Positions 17,770 to 27,015 of a DNA stretch of 64,000 nt are shown here, one piece after another. The notes under the pieces are model-generated. The model made no database searches, had not been told where the DNA came from, and worked only from the letters and a program-made list of their open reading frames with translations. The position numbers and the translations under genes were made by a program. The DNA comes from Phyllobacterium sp. 628 (GTDB lineage Bacteria; Pseudomonadota; Alphaproteobacteria; Rhizobiales; Rhizobiaceae): NCBI RefSeq assembly GCF_014189505.1, contig NZ_CP050301.1, positions 3,293,501 through 3,357,500 on the forward strand. The letters are read 5' to 3'. Positions within the stretch are counted from its first letter, which is position 1, and each line of letters starts with the position of its first letter.

Positions 17770-20756
17770 CCAGTTCGCGGCTCCCCAAAGGCGGTCGGAT
17801 CGATCGCAGCAAGACTGTTCGCTTCACGTTTGACGGCAAAGCCTATAGCGGCCACCCGGGCGATACGCTTGCCTCTGCTCTGCTTGCCAGCGGTATCACG
17901 CTTTTCGGCCGTTCATTCAAATACCATCGCCCGCGCGGTGTGTTTGCGGCAGGTAGCGATGAACCCAATGCGCTTGTTACCGTTCTTTCCGGTGATGTTC
18001 GCGAGCCCAACGTCCGTGCGACAGAGCTGGAAATTCACGATGGCCTCGTGACGGAAAGCCAGAACCGCTTTCCATCGCTCGAGCATGATTTCATGGCCAT
18101 CAATCAGCTTGCAGGGCCGCTTTTTTCAGCGGGTTTCTACTACAAGACCTTTATGGGACCGGCGATTGGTCCGCTTCGCAGCACAAAGTTCTGGATGTTC
18201 TGCGAGAAATTCATTCGCCGGGCCGCCGGGCTTGGCAAGGCAGGCATTGCTGCAGATCCTGATCACTATGAGCGCGTGAATGCTTTTTGCGACGTACTCG
18301 TGGTTGGCACCGGGCCAGCTGGATTGATCGCCGCAGAAGCCGCTGCAGAAACCGGGGCCCGCGTTATCATCGCTGAAGAACGGCCGGTTGCGGGCGGCTC
18401 TCTGCTCGCATCAGCCGAAATCATTGATGGGCGCAATGCCGCCGTCTGGGCACGGGAAAAAGCTGCAGCACTTGCCGGCAGGCCCAATGTCCGGTTTCTC
18501 ACACGCACCTCTGTCTGGGGTTATTACGACGGCAATGTTCTGACTGCCATCGAACATCTTTCAGATTATAAGCCGAACCGCACCAAGGGACAGGCCCGTC
18601 AGCGGCATTGGGTCATCCGCACAGGCAAGACCATCCTTGCAACCGGTGCCTTCGAGCGGCCGATCGTATTTCCGGGGAATGATTGCCCCGGTGTCATGCT
18701 GGCAGATGCGGTACGGCGATATGCTGTCGAATATGGTGTGGCGCCGGGAAACAACGTCACGCTTTTCACCAACAATGACAGTGCATATGAAGCCGCACGC
18801 GCCATGGCCCAAGCCGGGGTTAATATTGCTGCCATTGTCGATGTGCGATTGGACGTTTCCGGTGCTTGCAGCGAGATTGCAACGGCAATCGGGGCCGAGC
18901 TCGTTCTTGGCCATGCAGTGACGGGCACCCATGCGGGCAAGACTCTGAGTTCGATCACCGTGCAGCATTTCAATGCCGTAACGGGTCATGTTTCCGGAAC
19001 ACCACGCGAGATCAAGACCGACTGTCTCGGTGTTTCCGGCGGCTGGTCTCCGGCTATTCACCTCGCCAGTCAGGCGGGTGGCAAGCCGGAATGGGACGAA
19101 GATCTGCAGGCGTTCCTTCCGCCGGAACCCAACCAGAACTGGGTTACTGCAGGCTCTTCAGCCGGTTACATGGATACAGTCAGTGTTTTCTCCGACGGAG
19201 CGACCAAAGGCTCGTCGTCAAAAGCCAAAGCAAAGCTGCCCAGCGTCGATGCGCCCATGTTCGACCCATCGCCTGCGCCGGTTTTCGAGATCGAACCAGC
19301 GGTTAAATCGCAAAAGGCCTTTGTTGATTTTCAGCACGATGTCACTGCGGATGATATCCGCCTCGCCTATCGTGAAGGGTTTCACTCGGTCGAGCATCTG
19401 AAGCGTTACACCACACTTGGCATGGCTACAGATCAGGGCAAGACCTCGAACATCCCCGGCCTGGCCATCATGGCCGATGTTCGTGGCATCACCATTCCGG
19501 AAGCGGGAACCACACGCTTCCGTCCGCCGTTCACCCCTGTTTCGTTCGGCGCCATTGCTGGCGAGCGCTACGGCGATTTGCGGCCGCACCGGCTGACGCC
19601 CATGCATGACTGGCATCTCGCCAACAGCGCCAAAACATATGAAGCAGGACTGTGGCACCGCCCGATGATCTATGGCAGCCACGGCGAAACAGTCGAGCAG
19701 GCCTATGTTCGCGAGGCGCGAGCCGTGCGCCAGAGTGTTGGCATCGTAGATGTCTCGACGCTCGGCAAAATCGACATTCAAGGGCCGGACGCTGCCGAGT
19801 TTCTTGATCGCGTCTACACAAACATGTTCTCCACGTTGCCTGTCGGCAAGGCGCGCTATGGCCTGATGTTGCGTGAGGACGGCATTGTCTTTGATGATGG
19901 CACCACATGGCGGCTCAGTGAAACACAGTTTCTGATGACAACCACCACGGCCAATGCCGGAAATGTCATGCAGCATATGGAGTTTTACCTCGATTGCGTC
20001 TGGCCTGACCTGCGTGTGCATCTGACATCCGTCACCGATGTCTGGGCAGGTACAGCCATTTCCGGTCCGAATGCTCGCGCCGTTCTGGAAGCTTGCGTTA
20101 CAGGGACCAAGGTGGACAATGCAACACTGCCTTTCATGGGTATTGTCTACGGATCAATCGGCGATATTCCTGTCATGATCTGCCGCCTCTCCTTCTCCGG
20201 TGAACTCGCCTATGAAGTCTATTGCGGTGCAGGGTTTGGCACGCAGGTATGGGAAGCATTGCTGGAGGCAGGTAAAACTTACGACATCATGCCGTATGGG
20301 CTGGAAGCGCTCGGAACGCTGCGCATCGAAAAGGGTCACGTTACCGGTGCCGAAATCGATGGCCGGACAACGGCGCACGATCTGCATCTCGACTGGATGT
20401 TGTCGAAGAAGAAACCCTATATCGGGTCTGGCATGAAAGACCGCGCCGGGCTGACTGACGAAAATCGATTGTCGCTCGTTGGCCTGATTTCGCTGGACAA
20501 CCAGTCGATCAACGGCGGCAGTCATATCGTCAGCGATGCGGCCCCCCGCGAACCTGCCGACAGTTTCGGTCACGTTACAGCAGCCTGTTATTCGCCTGCC
20601 CTTGGCAAGTACATCGCACTCGCCTTGGTTAAGCATGGCACGTCAATGATAGGCAATCGTGCCTTTGCGACTGATCTTTTGCGCGGCAAACACTGCCCTG
20701 TGGAAATTGTCAGTCACCATATGTTTGATCCTGAGGGGAGCCGGATGCATGGCTGA
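17766..20756 (+). CDS. soxA: Sarcosine oxidase alpha subunit
   Basis: A 996-residue subunit. It has an N-terminal ferredoxin-like domain without Fe-S cysteines (GDTLASALLASGITLFGRSF), an NAD-binding fold (DVLVVGTGPAGLIAAEAA near residue 178), a helical middle part, and a C-terminal GcvT/aminomethyltransferase domain (VGIVDVSTLGKIDIQG near 660; LEALGTLRIEKGH) that would bind tetrahydrofolate. In the complete enzyme the alpha subunit holds NAD and the folate site and the FMN lies at the interface with the beta subunit. Overlaps soxD by 4 bp and soxG by 8 bp, so the three genes are one translation-coupled unit. Confidence 0.92.
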   Translation: MTSSRLPKGGRIDRSKTVRFTFDGKAYSGHPGDTLASALLASGITLFGRSFKYHRPRGVFAAGSDEPNALVTVLSGDVREPNVRATELEIHDGLVTESQNRFPSLEHDFMAINQLAGPLFSAGFYYKTFMGPAIGPLRSTKFWMFCEKFIRRAAGLGKAGIAADPDHYERVNAFCDVLVVGTGPAGLIAAEAAAETGARVIIAEERPVAGGSLLASAEIIDGRNAAVWAREKAAALAGRPNVRFLTRTSVWGYYDGNVLTAIEHLSDYKPNRTKGQARQRHWVIRTGKTILATGAFERPIVFPGNDCPGVMLADAVRRYAVEYGVAPGNNVTLFTNNDSAYEAARAMAQAGVNIAAIVDVRLDVSGACSEIATAIGAELVLGHAVTGTHAGKTLSSITVQHFNAVTGHVSGTPREIKTDCLGVSGGWSPAIHLASQAGGKPEWDEDLQAFLPPEPNQNWVTAGSSAGYMDTVSVFSDGATKGSSSKAKAKLPSVDAPMFDPSPAPVFEIEPAVKSQKAFVDFQHDVTADDIRLAYREGFHSVEHLKRYTTLGMATDQGKTSNIPGLAIMADVRGITIPEAGTTRFRPPFTPVSFGAIAGERYGDLRPHRLTPMHDWHLANSAKTYEAGLWHRPMIYGSHGETVEQAYVREARAVRQSVGIVDVSTLGKIDIQGPDAAEFLDRVYTNMFSTLPVGKARYGLMLREDGIVFDDGTTWRLSETQFLMTTTTANAGNVMQHMEFYLDCVWPDLRVHLTSVTDVWAGTAISGPNARAVLEACVTGTKVDNATLPFMGIVYGSIGDIPVMICRLSFSGELAYEVYCGAGFGTQVWEALLEAGKTYDIMPYGLEALGTLRIEKGHVTGAEIDGRTTAHDLHLDWMLSKKKPYIGSGMKDRAGLTDENRLSLVGLISLDNQSINGGSHIVSDAAPREPADSFGHVTAACYSPALGKYIALALVKHGTSMIGNRAFATDLLRGKHCPVEIVSHHMFDPEGSRMHG

Positions 20757-21336
20757 ACCACAATCTGCTCTCGGGCACGCGTTCGTGCCCGGTGATCATG
20801 GCAATGCTGCAGGTGGCATCGGTATCACGCTCCACGAGCGAGCAGCCCTGTCGATTGTACAGGTTACCGCCTGGCGCGAGACCATTCCTGCCGTCGTGAC
20901 AGCAATAAGCAATGTGACGGGGCTAAACGTCCCCGATAAACCGGGTGCTGGCCGCAGCGCCGGTGAAAAATCGGTCTTTGGCTTCGCGCCGGGCCGATAT
21001 TTTGTCGTGGCACAGGCGAGCGATCTGGAAGAGCGTTTACGCAGTGCGGTTCATCTTGAGGCCGGAACAGTCATCAATTTGACCCACGGCCGCACGGCCA
21101 TCCGGGTCAAAGGCCCATGGTCCGAATGGGTGTTGTCCAAGCTTTTCGCAATCGATTTTTCCGAACATGCGTTTCCTGTCGGATTCGGCCGCGCGACACT
21201 GCACCATGACATTCACACGAATATCCAACGCATCGATGAGGAAACATTCGATCTCTATGTCTTCCGCACCTTTGCCCGGTCGTTCTGGTTGACATTGGGT
21301 CACGCCGCCGCCGAAGTGGGTTATCGCGTCGAGTAA
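20749..21336 (+). CDS. soxG: Sarcosine oxidase gamma subunit
   Basis: A 195-residue subunit of heterotetrameric sarcosine oxidase with the GcvT-like fold of the family: LHERAALSIVQVTAWRE, GFAPGRYFVVAQ, VINLTHGRTAIRVKGP and a C-terminal DLYVFRTFARSFW. ATG 20749 lies within the last codons of soxA. The gene ends immediately against the stop of the convergent FAD oxidoreductase: the two stop codons abut (21334-21336 and 21337-21339), leaving no room for a terminator between them. Confidence 0.88.
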   Translation: MAEPQSALGHAFVPGDHGNAAGGIGITLHERAALSIVQVTAWRETIPAVVTAISNVTGLNVPDKPGAGRSAGEKSVFGFAPGRYFVVAQASDLEERLRSAVHLEAGTVINLTHGRTAIRVKGPWSEWVLSKLFAIDFSEHAFPVGFGRATLHHDIHTNIQRIDEETFDLYVFRTFARSFWLTLGHAAAEVGYRVE

Positions 21337-22554
21337 TCAGCTTTTTTCAAATGCGAAGAGATCGGCGTCCGTATCGCCTGTCTTGGTAATCAGCCCGCGA
21401 ACAAGCTGCGCTGCAACCATCGAAAACGTGATGCCATTGCCGCCATATCCCAATATGGCGTAGCAGCGGTCCATGCCCGGAATTTGCCCGATGGATGGCA
21501 AGCCGGTGTCACTGGCACCAAAACTGCCCGTCCACGCGAAATCCGCTTCAGCCTTCACGTTTGGGAAGAGCTTTTTCAGTTTGCGAAGTATGGCTTTGGT
21601 TTTGGCCGGCAGTTTGGCATCACGCTTGGCCTCGTCTTCAAATTCCTCGTCCTCACCACCGACGATAATCCGGCCATCTCGCGTGGTACGCATGTAAAGG
21701 TAGGGATCAGACGCTTCCCAGATCAGACAACGTTCCGGCCATAGATTTTCCTTTTGCGGCGGTGTTGCCAGCGCCCAGGTCGAGATAATCTGATGGCCTG
21801 CCTTCGGCACCTGATCCGGCATTTCGTACCCCGTTGCGTAAACAAGGTGCTTGCAACGAACCTTGAGACCCTCTTTTGTCATCGCCAACACATGTCTTGG
21901 GTTTGATTCCACAGACACGATTTCGACAGGCGCATAGACTGACGCACCGCGGGCAACAGCCTGCCGCAAATATCCATGGGCCAGTTTACGCGGGTTGGCC
22001 TCGATATTGTCGAAGCACATCAAGGCAGCCGCCCGATCAATGTCAAACCGTGCTTTCAGTTCATCCCGTGTCAGCAAACGTGTTTCAAATCCGGCGTGAC
22101 GGCGAGCGTCCATCTCTTTGCGCAGTCCGTTTTCATCCAGAACGTCGCCGGCAAGATAGAGCGAATTCCGGTTTTGCATTTCGCAGGATATGCCGAGTTC
22201 ACGGGTTCGCTCACGCAAGACATCGACGGCGAGCTTTGAACGCCGCCACGCACGCTCGGCATTTACAAGGCCGATCTTTCTCGCCAGATGATGCAGCGGG
22301 GTATCAATTTCGAACTGCAGCAGTGCAGTGCTCGCCGGTGTCGAGCCCGTTACGGGTTTGCGCCTGTCAAAAACCGCAACAGAAAACCCGGCTTCGGTTA
22401 AACTCTCCGCGATGAGTGCACCGCTGATCCCCGCTCCGACGATAGCCACGTCCACCGAAATATCGTTTGAAAGCGCACTGTATTGCACATTATTTGCCGG
22501 ACGCTTCAACCAGATTGGCTGTCCGGTTCTCAAATCGCGATGCTGCGTTGCCAT
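21337..22554 (-). CDS. FAD-dependent amine/D-amino acid oxidoreductase
   Basis: A 405-residue DadA/glycine-oxidase-type flavoprotein. Dinucleotide-binding motif VDVAIVGAGISGALIAESL near residues 34-52, followed by the AVFDRRKPVTGSTPASTALLQ region and a C-terminal FAD motif (CYAILGYGGNGITFSMVA). The N-terminal DLRTGQPIWLKR segment resembles gamma-glutamylputrescine-oxidase-like members. Substrate unknown; a methylated or primary amine is plausible next to soxDAG. It is not a SoxB: it lacks the SoxB N-terminal extension and is on the opposite strand. Encoded 81 bp downstream of guaD in the same direction. Confidence 0.8.
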   Translation of the reverse strand: MATQHRDLRTGQPIWLKRPANNVQYSALSNDISVDVAIVGAGISGALIAESLTEAGFSVAVFDRRKPVTGSTPASTALLQFEIDTPLHHLARKIGLVNAERAWRRSKLAVDVLRERTRELGISCEMQNRNSLYLAGDVLDENGLRKEMDARRHAGFETRLLTRDELKARFDIDRAAALMCFDNIEANPRKLAHGYLRQAVARGASVYAPVEIVSVESNPRHVLAMTKEGLKVRCKHLVYATGYEMPDQVPKAGHQIISTWALATPPQKENLWPERCLIWEASDPYLYMRTTRDGRIIVGGEDEEFEDEAKRDAKLPAKTKAILRKLKKLFPNVKAEADFAWTGSFGASDTGLPSIGQIPGMDRCYAILGYGGNGITFSMVAAQLVRGLITKTGDTDADLFAFEKS

Positions 22555-22635
22555 GCTGACCCTTGGAACCCGAGGAAGTGACAGAGCCGAACGGGCCGGA
22601 GCATCACTTGGTTCCGCAGAAGCTGCAAATCAGAG

Positions 22636-23952
22636 CTACGAAGCCAGTCTGCTCTTGGCGGGGCTGCCTGCCACGTAGACTTCGGCAATGGTCCGGTCGT
22701 CCCCCATCGTTTGCATAAGGAAAAGCTCTTCCACCAGCGTTTCAATTGTTTCCATCCGCAAGCGCATTGCGGGCGTTGAGCGGGCATTGAGAACAATACA
22801 ATCGGCTTCCGTGCCCGGCATGAACGAGCCGATGATCCCTTGCAATGAAAGCGCACGAGCATTGCCAAGCGTCGCCTGATAAAATGACCGGAGCGGATGA
22901 TACCGCTGTCCCTGAATGTTCAGTATTTTGTAGCCTTCATCCAGTGTGCGCAGCATGGAATAGGATGTACCGCCACCGATATCCGTGGCAATCGCATGAC
23001 GCACAGGCGGGTGAGACGCTTCCAAACGGGCGAGATTGAACAGGCCGCTCCCGATGAAAAGGTTGGAGGTCGGGCAAAAAACGGCAACGGAACCGCTATT
23101 GGCAATGGAGGCAATTTCCGCATCGCTCAGATGAATGCAATGGCCGAGCAAGGCCTTGGGACCAAGCAGGCCATAATGCTCATAGACCTGTGTGTAATCA
23201 CGGCTCCATGGAAAAAGTTCGGCGACAAAGGCTATTTCCGCAGTGTTTTCACAAAGATGGGTCTGGACATGCAGCTCTGGATATTCGCGCACCAGCGCTC
23301 CGCTCATCTCCAGTTGTTCCGGCGTTGATGTCGGCGCAAAGCGCGGCGTGATTGCATAGAGCTGGCGCCCTTTAGCATGCCACTTGCGGATCAGTTCCTT
23401 GCTATCGTCATAGCCCGATTGAGCCGTGTCCAGAAGGCCGGGCGGAGCATTGCGGTCCATCATCACTTTACCAGCAATCATACGCATGTTGCGCTTGTCC
23501 GCTTCAGTAAAAAACGCCTCGACCGACGCTTTGTGAACCGTGCAATAAGCGGCGGCCGTGGTTGTGCCATGCCGTATCAGCTCATCAAAAAAAGCCGAGG
23601 CAATACGTTCCGGATGCCCCTGATTGGAGAACTTCTGCTCTTCAACGAAGGTGTATTTGTTCAGCCATTCCATCAGCTCGCCCGCATAGGAGCCCACGAC
23701 CTGCATTTGCGGGTAGTGGATGTGCGTATCGATGAAACCCGGCATGATCAAATAAGGACGGTGATCAATCACTTCGACGTTCCGGCCTTCACCTGCCTGC
23801 AAGCGCGAAAAATCGTCAACGGCCCAAATCTTGCCATCGCGGATCAGAAGCCCGCCATCTTCGAGATAAGTAAACGTCTCGGGGCTCGCTTCGCCAGCCA
23901 AAGGTTCGTCGTGGAACGTCAATATCCGCCCACGCAGCAGCAATTCAGTCAT
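22636..23952 (-). CDS. guaD: Guanine deaminase
   Basis: A 438-residue amidohydrolase. The metal-binding HxH lies in MPGFIDTHIHYPQ (His77, His79); QTHLCEN and LLGHCIHLSD provide further metal ligands, and ATDIGGGTSYSM contains the catalytic Asp region. YAITPRFAPTSTPEQL is characteristic of guanine deaminases, which convert guanine to xanthine. The ATG at 23952 overlaps the stop of puuD by 4 bp, so the purine genes are coupled. A 12-residue upstream extension is possible but would overlap puuD further. Confidence 0.9.
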   Translation of the reverse strand: MTELLLRGRILTFHDEPLAGEASPETFTYLEDGGLLIRDGKIWAVDDFSRLQAGEGRNVEVIDHRPYLIMPGFIDTHIHYPQMQVVGSYAGELMEWLNKYTFVEEQKFSNQGHPERIASAFFDELIRHGTTTAAAYCTVHKASVEAFFTEADKRNMRMIAGKVMMDRNAPPGLLDTAQSGYDDSKELIRKWHAKGRQLYAITPRFAPTSTPEQLEMSGALVREYPELHVQTHLCENTAEIAFVAELFPWSRDYTQVYEHYGLLGPKALLGHCIHLSDAEIASIANSGSVAVFCPTSNLFIGSGLFNLARLEASHPPVRHAIATDIGGGTSYSMLRTLDEGYKILNIQGQRYHPLRSFYQATLGNARALSLQGIIGSFMPGTEADCIVLNARSTPAMRLRMETIETLVEELFLMQTMGDDRTIAEVYVAGSPAKSRLAS

Positions 23953-25178
23953 TGGGTAGTTTTTCCTGCAACTGCCGAGCGGTACCACGCAACAATCTGG
24001 GCGCGTTCGGCATCCGTAATATGAGTAAGATTACCCGGCGGCATGGCGTGGCTTGCACCCGCCTGCACATAAATCTGACGGGCATGCATTGCTATCAATT
24101 CATCCGTATCGAGACGCAGCCCCGCTGGCGGCGTCATAAGCCCTTCCCAGGATGGTTGAGCCGAATGGCACATGGAACAGCGCCCCATTACGGTATCCCG
24201 CACCTGCGGGAAAGTCTGCGCCGCCAGAAAAGCCGCAGCGGTATCCGGCGTCTTCATCTCACCGGTCAAAATCTTTGGCACGGTGGACAACCAGATAATC
24301 ACAATGAAGAGAACAACAGAGGCAAGCCAGGTCCAATGAGGATTACCCTTTCCCGCATGTTTCGAATTGAAATAGTGACGGATCAGCACGCCGATAACAA
24401 AGATAAGGGCTGCTATGATCCAGTTGAATTCGGTCGAATGCGCCAGGGGATAGTGGTTCGACAGCATCAGAAAAATAACGGGAAGCGTCAGATAATTGTT
24501 ATGGGTCGAGCGCTGTTTCGCCTGCTTTCCCAGCTTCGGATCAGGTGTTTTTCCAGCTATGAGATCGGCAACCACTTTCTTCTGATTTGGTATGATGAGC
24601 AAAAAAACATTGCCCGACATGATGGTGGCAGTAAACGCCCCCAGATGCAGAAAAGCCGCCCTGCCAGTAAACAGATGCGTGTATCCCCACGCCATGAAGA
24701 CGATGACCGCATACAGAATGATCATCAACGCGGTATCATTGCTGGCCAGCGGTGATTTGCACAGCAAGTCGTAGATCAGCCAGCCAAGTCCTATCGAGGC
24801 CAGAGAGATCAGGATCGCAACAGGGGTCGAGACATCAAGCACATTGCGATCAATGAGAAACAGATCCGCACCAGCGTAGTAGACGATGCACAGCAGGAAA
24901 AAACCGGACAGCCAGGTCGCATAGGACTCCCATTTGAACCAGATCAGATGCTCCGGCATATTGGGCGGTGCGACCATGTATTTCTGGATATGGTAGAAAC
25001 CGCCGCCATGGACCTGCCATTCCTCGCCGTTTACGCCCTGCGGCAAATTCGGGTGGCGGCGCAATCCAAGATCAAGCGCGATGAAGTAAAATGATGAACC
25101 AATCCAGGCAATCGCTGTGATGACATGCAGCCAGCGTGCTGCAAAGCTGAGCCATTCCCAGAAAATAAGATAATCCAT
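23949..25178 (-). CDS. puuD: Urate hydroxylase PuuD (membrane protein with cytochrome c tail)
   Basis: A 409-residue protein with eight hydrophobic segments in the N-terminal ~320 residues (WEWLSFAARWLHVITAIAWIG; HWTWLASVVLFIVIIWLS) and a C-terminal cytochrome c domain: CSMCH at about 334-338 for haem attachment and an axial Met in SHAMPPGN near 379. This architecture (DUF989 + cytochrome c) defines PuuD, which oxidises urate to 5-hydroxyisourate at the membrane and passes electrons to the respiratory chain. Start at MDYLIFWEWL. It heads a puuD-guaD unit. Confidence 0.9.
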   Translation of the reverse strand: MDYLIFWEWLSFAARWLHVITAIAWIGSSFYFIALDLGLRRHPNLPQGVNGEEWQVHGGGFYHIQKYMVAPPNMPEHLIWFKWESYATWLSGFFLLCIVYYAGADLFLIDRNVLDVSTPVAILISLASIGLGWLIYDLLCKSPLASNDTALMIILYAVIVFMAWGYTHLFTGRAAFLHLGAFTATIMSGNVFLLIIPNQKKVVADLIAGKTPDPKLGKQAKQRSTHNNYLTLPVIFLMLSNHYPLAHSTEFNWIIAALIFVIGVLIRHYFNSKHAGKGNPHWTWLASVVLFIVIIWLSTVPKILTGEMKTPDTAAAFLAAQTFPQVRDTVMGRCSMCHSAQPSWEGLMTPPAGLRLDTDELIAMHARQIYVQAGASHAMPPGNLTHITDAERAQIVAWYRSAVAGKTTQ

Positions 25179-25257
25179 CGAGGCCTCACACAAAGCAGAT
25201 CGCGTTTACAATGCGTGTGTTCGCAACCCGATGCAAGGTGATGGCCGCAATACGTTG

Positions 25258-25288
25258 GTGCGTGGTTCGACAGGCTCACCATGAGGGA
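25258..25288 (+). repeat. Palindrome family A, solitary arm
   Basis: GTGCGTGGTTCGACAGGCTC and the following CACCATGAGGGA match one arm of palindrome A with one substitution. No opposing arm is found in the next 250 bp; the neighbouring sequence instead holds the family B/C composite, so this copy looks truncated. Confidence 0.8.
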
Positions 25289-25338
25289 ATTGGGTGGCTG
25301 CAAGGCAGGGCTACAATTGCAGAATATAGTTCCGTTAT

Positions 25339-25516
25339 CTCTCCCCTTGCGGGAGAGAAAGGATTTTCTTGGATTTAGCCTCTTTGCTAAATCCTTAGAA
25401 AATCCAAGTGAGGGGGATAGTGATCAATCTCCAATCCCCTCTCTTGCGATTTCTAGCACTTAGCCAAGAGGCTAAGATGCTGAAATCGCTTTCTCCCCCA
25501 CAAGGGGGGAGATAAA
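25339..25516. repeat. Composite intergenic repeat with two internal hairpins
   Basis: Bounded by CTCTCCCCTTGCGGGAGAG-like ends (25340-25359) and their inverted counterpart (25492-25514), which resemble the B family. Inside are two long hairpins: 25362-25406 (GGATTTTCTTGGATTTAGC against GCTAAATCCTTAGAAAATCC) and 25446-25490 (GCGATTTCTAGCACTTAGCC against GGCTAAGATGCTGAAATCGC). Both stems carry TTAGCC/GGCTAA-like tips. It lies between puuD and the 2OG oxygenase gene and does not encode protein. Confidence 0.7.
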
Positions 25517-25538
25517 CCCACCTGATACTGCAATCCCC

Positions 25539-26249
25539 CTACTTCGAATCGTGAAAGATAATCCCAAGCGTATGCCGCTTGCCGCTTCTGATACGGCTGA
25601 CGCCATGGCGCATATTCACCCGGTAAAATCCGCGCGATCCGTTGACCGGGCGCTGGCTCACCGGAAAAATCACACCATCGCCTTGCTTGAGTGGCACCAC
25701 TTCGACACGCGATTGCATGCGCGGACGCTGTTCCGTCAGGACAAACTCTCCGCCGCTGAAATCTTTTTCGGGCTCTTTCAGCAGGAACGCGACCTGCAGC
25801 GGAAAGACATGAACGCCGTAAATGTCCTGATGCAGGCAGTTATAATCACCCTCGCTATACTCCAGCAGCAATGGTGTGGGCCGGTCTTGCCCGGCAGCAT
25901 GACAACGTTCGATGAAAGCCCAATGCTTTTTTGGATACCGAATTTCGATGCCCATCTGCTCATTCCAGCGATTGGCTATCAATGCCAACGGCTCATACAG
26001 CGACTGCCGCAATGAGGCCACGAGTGCCGGAAGCGGGTAGGAAAAATATTTGTACTCGCCCCGCCCAAACCCGTGCCGCGCCATAACGATACGTTTGCGA
26101 AAGGCCGCATCGTCGGGATAGGCATCCGCCAGATTCTGACAATCCGATCTTGAAAGAACGTTGCGCAGAACAGCACAACCAAAACTATTCAGCGCTGTTT
26201 CTGCGGCATCCCAATCGATATTTTCCGGCTTATCCACAACGTCAGGCAT
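25539..26249 (-). CDS. 2-oxoglutarate/Fe(II) oxygenase
   Basis: A 236-residue protein with the double-stranded beta-helix Fe(II) triad visible as His140-x-Asp142 (CLHQD) and His215 (NMRHGVS), and a 2OG-binding Arg225 in KRHTLGI. FLLKEPEKDFSGGEFVLTEQ is typical of prolyl-4-hydroxylase-like members that modify proteins or small molecules. Substrate unknown. The ATG at 26249 has GGGAA 8 bp upstream; an alternative ATG at 26291 lacks a clear ribosome site. It is monocistronic. Confidence 0.85.
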   Translation of the reverse strand: MPDVVDKPENIDWDAAETALNSFGCAVLRNVLSRSDCQNLADAYPDDAAFRKRIVMARHGFGRGEYKYFSYPLPALVASLRQSLYEPLALIANRWNEQMGIEIRYPKKHWAFIERCHAAGQDRPTPLLLEYSEGDYNCLHQDIYGVHVFPLQVAFLLKEPEKDFSGGEFVLTEQRPRMQSRVEVVPLKQGDGVIFPVSQRPVNGSRGFYRVNMRHGVSRIRSGKRHTLGIIFHDSK

Positions 26250-26490
26250 CTGAATTTCCCAAATCAAAAACGATGCGTGATGGAAACTCATTCAACCGCC
26301 AACAACCACCCGATTCCTGTTTCCTGCACGCAAAACGGAATAAACACCTGTCAAACCACCGGAAAAGATCGGGTTTTTTGACCTGTTGCACATCACGCAC
26401 GACGATTTTAGATGACTCAGGTCCCCGGACTTCATAAATAGAGTCGCAACGAGGGTCGAAAGCTCGCGCCGTGAAACATTGGAAACGCAT

Positions 26491-26907
26491 ATGAGCTTTT
26501 ACAGGAATGGCAAATCAGGAAGGCGTGGGTCCGCTCCGCTGCTGATTTCTATTTTCTGGCTTATTGCAACGTTGGGCGCGCTTTATATCGCAGCGCCTGA
26601 AACCGATCTGCGCAATAATCGCGCCAATGCGCCGGTTCGTGACGATGCGCGGGTGGCGCATGAAAATGACAATCGTTCAGCGCCCGCACAGAATTCGATG
26701 CGTATCGCCGCCCTCGAGGCCCTGCACCTTAAAATCAAGAGCAGCCTACGCGCGAACGCAGAAACGCATGACGGCCTCTTGCCGAATACCCGCCAGCTCT
26801 TTTTCGCAGATCGTCATCACACGGCCTCAAACGAAATTCGTTCAAGCATCATTCTTGAACAGATCAGCCTTTTCAGGGCCCGGGCACCTCCCTCCGCTAC
26901 TGCCTGA
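26491..26907 (+). CDS. Hypothetical membrane-anchored protein
   Basis: A 138-residue protein with a basic N-terminus (NGKSGRRGSAP), one transmembrane segment (LLISIFWLIATLGALYIAAP) and an Asn/Arg/Ala-rich, probably disordered periplasmic part. I do not recognise a family. It lies ~110 bp upstream of secDF in the same direction. Codon use is similar to that of its neighbours, but support for coding is modest. Confidence 0.5.
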   Translation: MSFYRNGKSGRRGSAPLLISIFWLIATLGALYIAAPETDLRNNRANAPVRDDARVAHENDNRSAPAQNSMRIAALEALHLKIKSSLRANAETHDGLLPNTRQLFFADRHHTASNEIRSSIILEQISLFRARAPPSATA

Positions 26908-27015
26908 GGCTGTCTGTTGCTCGGCAACGGACACAACCAACAACATCGGCAGCCGCCCGGAACAGGTGACATCATCTCTCGGCAGCACAGCCGCAATTCA
27001 TAACGGAACACTGAT

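Noticed and set aside
21337-22554. soxB candidate
   Set aside because: Wrong strand, wrong N-terminus and family; it is a DadA-like oxidoreductase.
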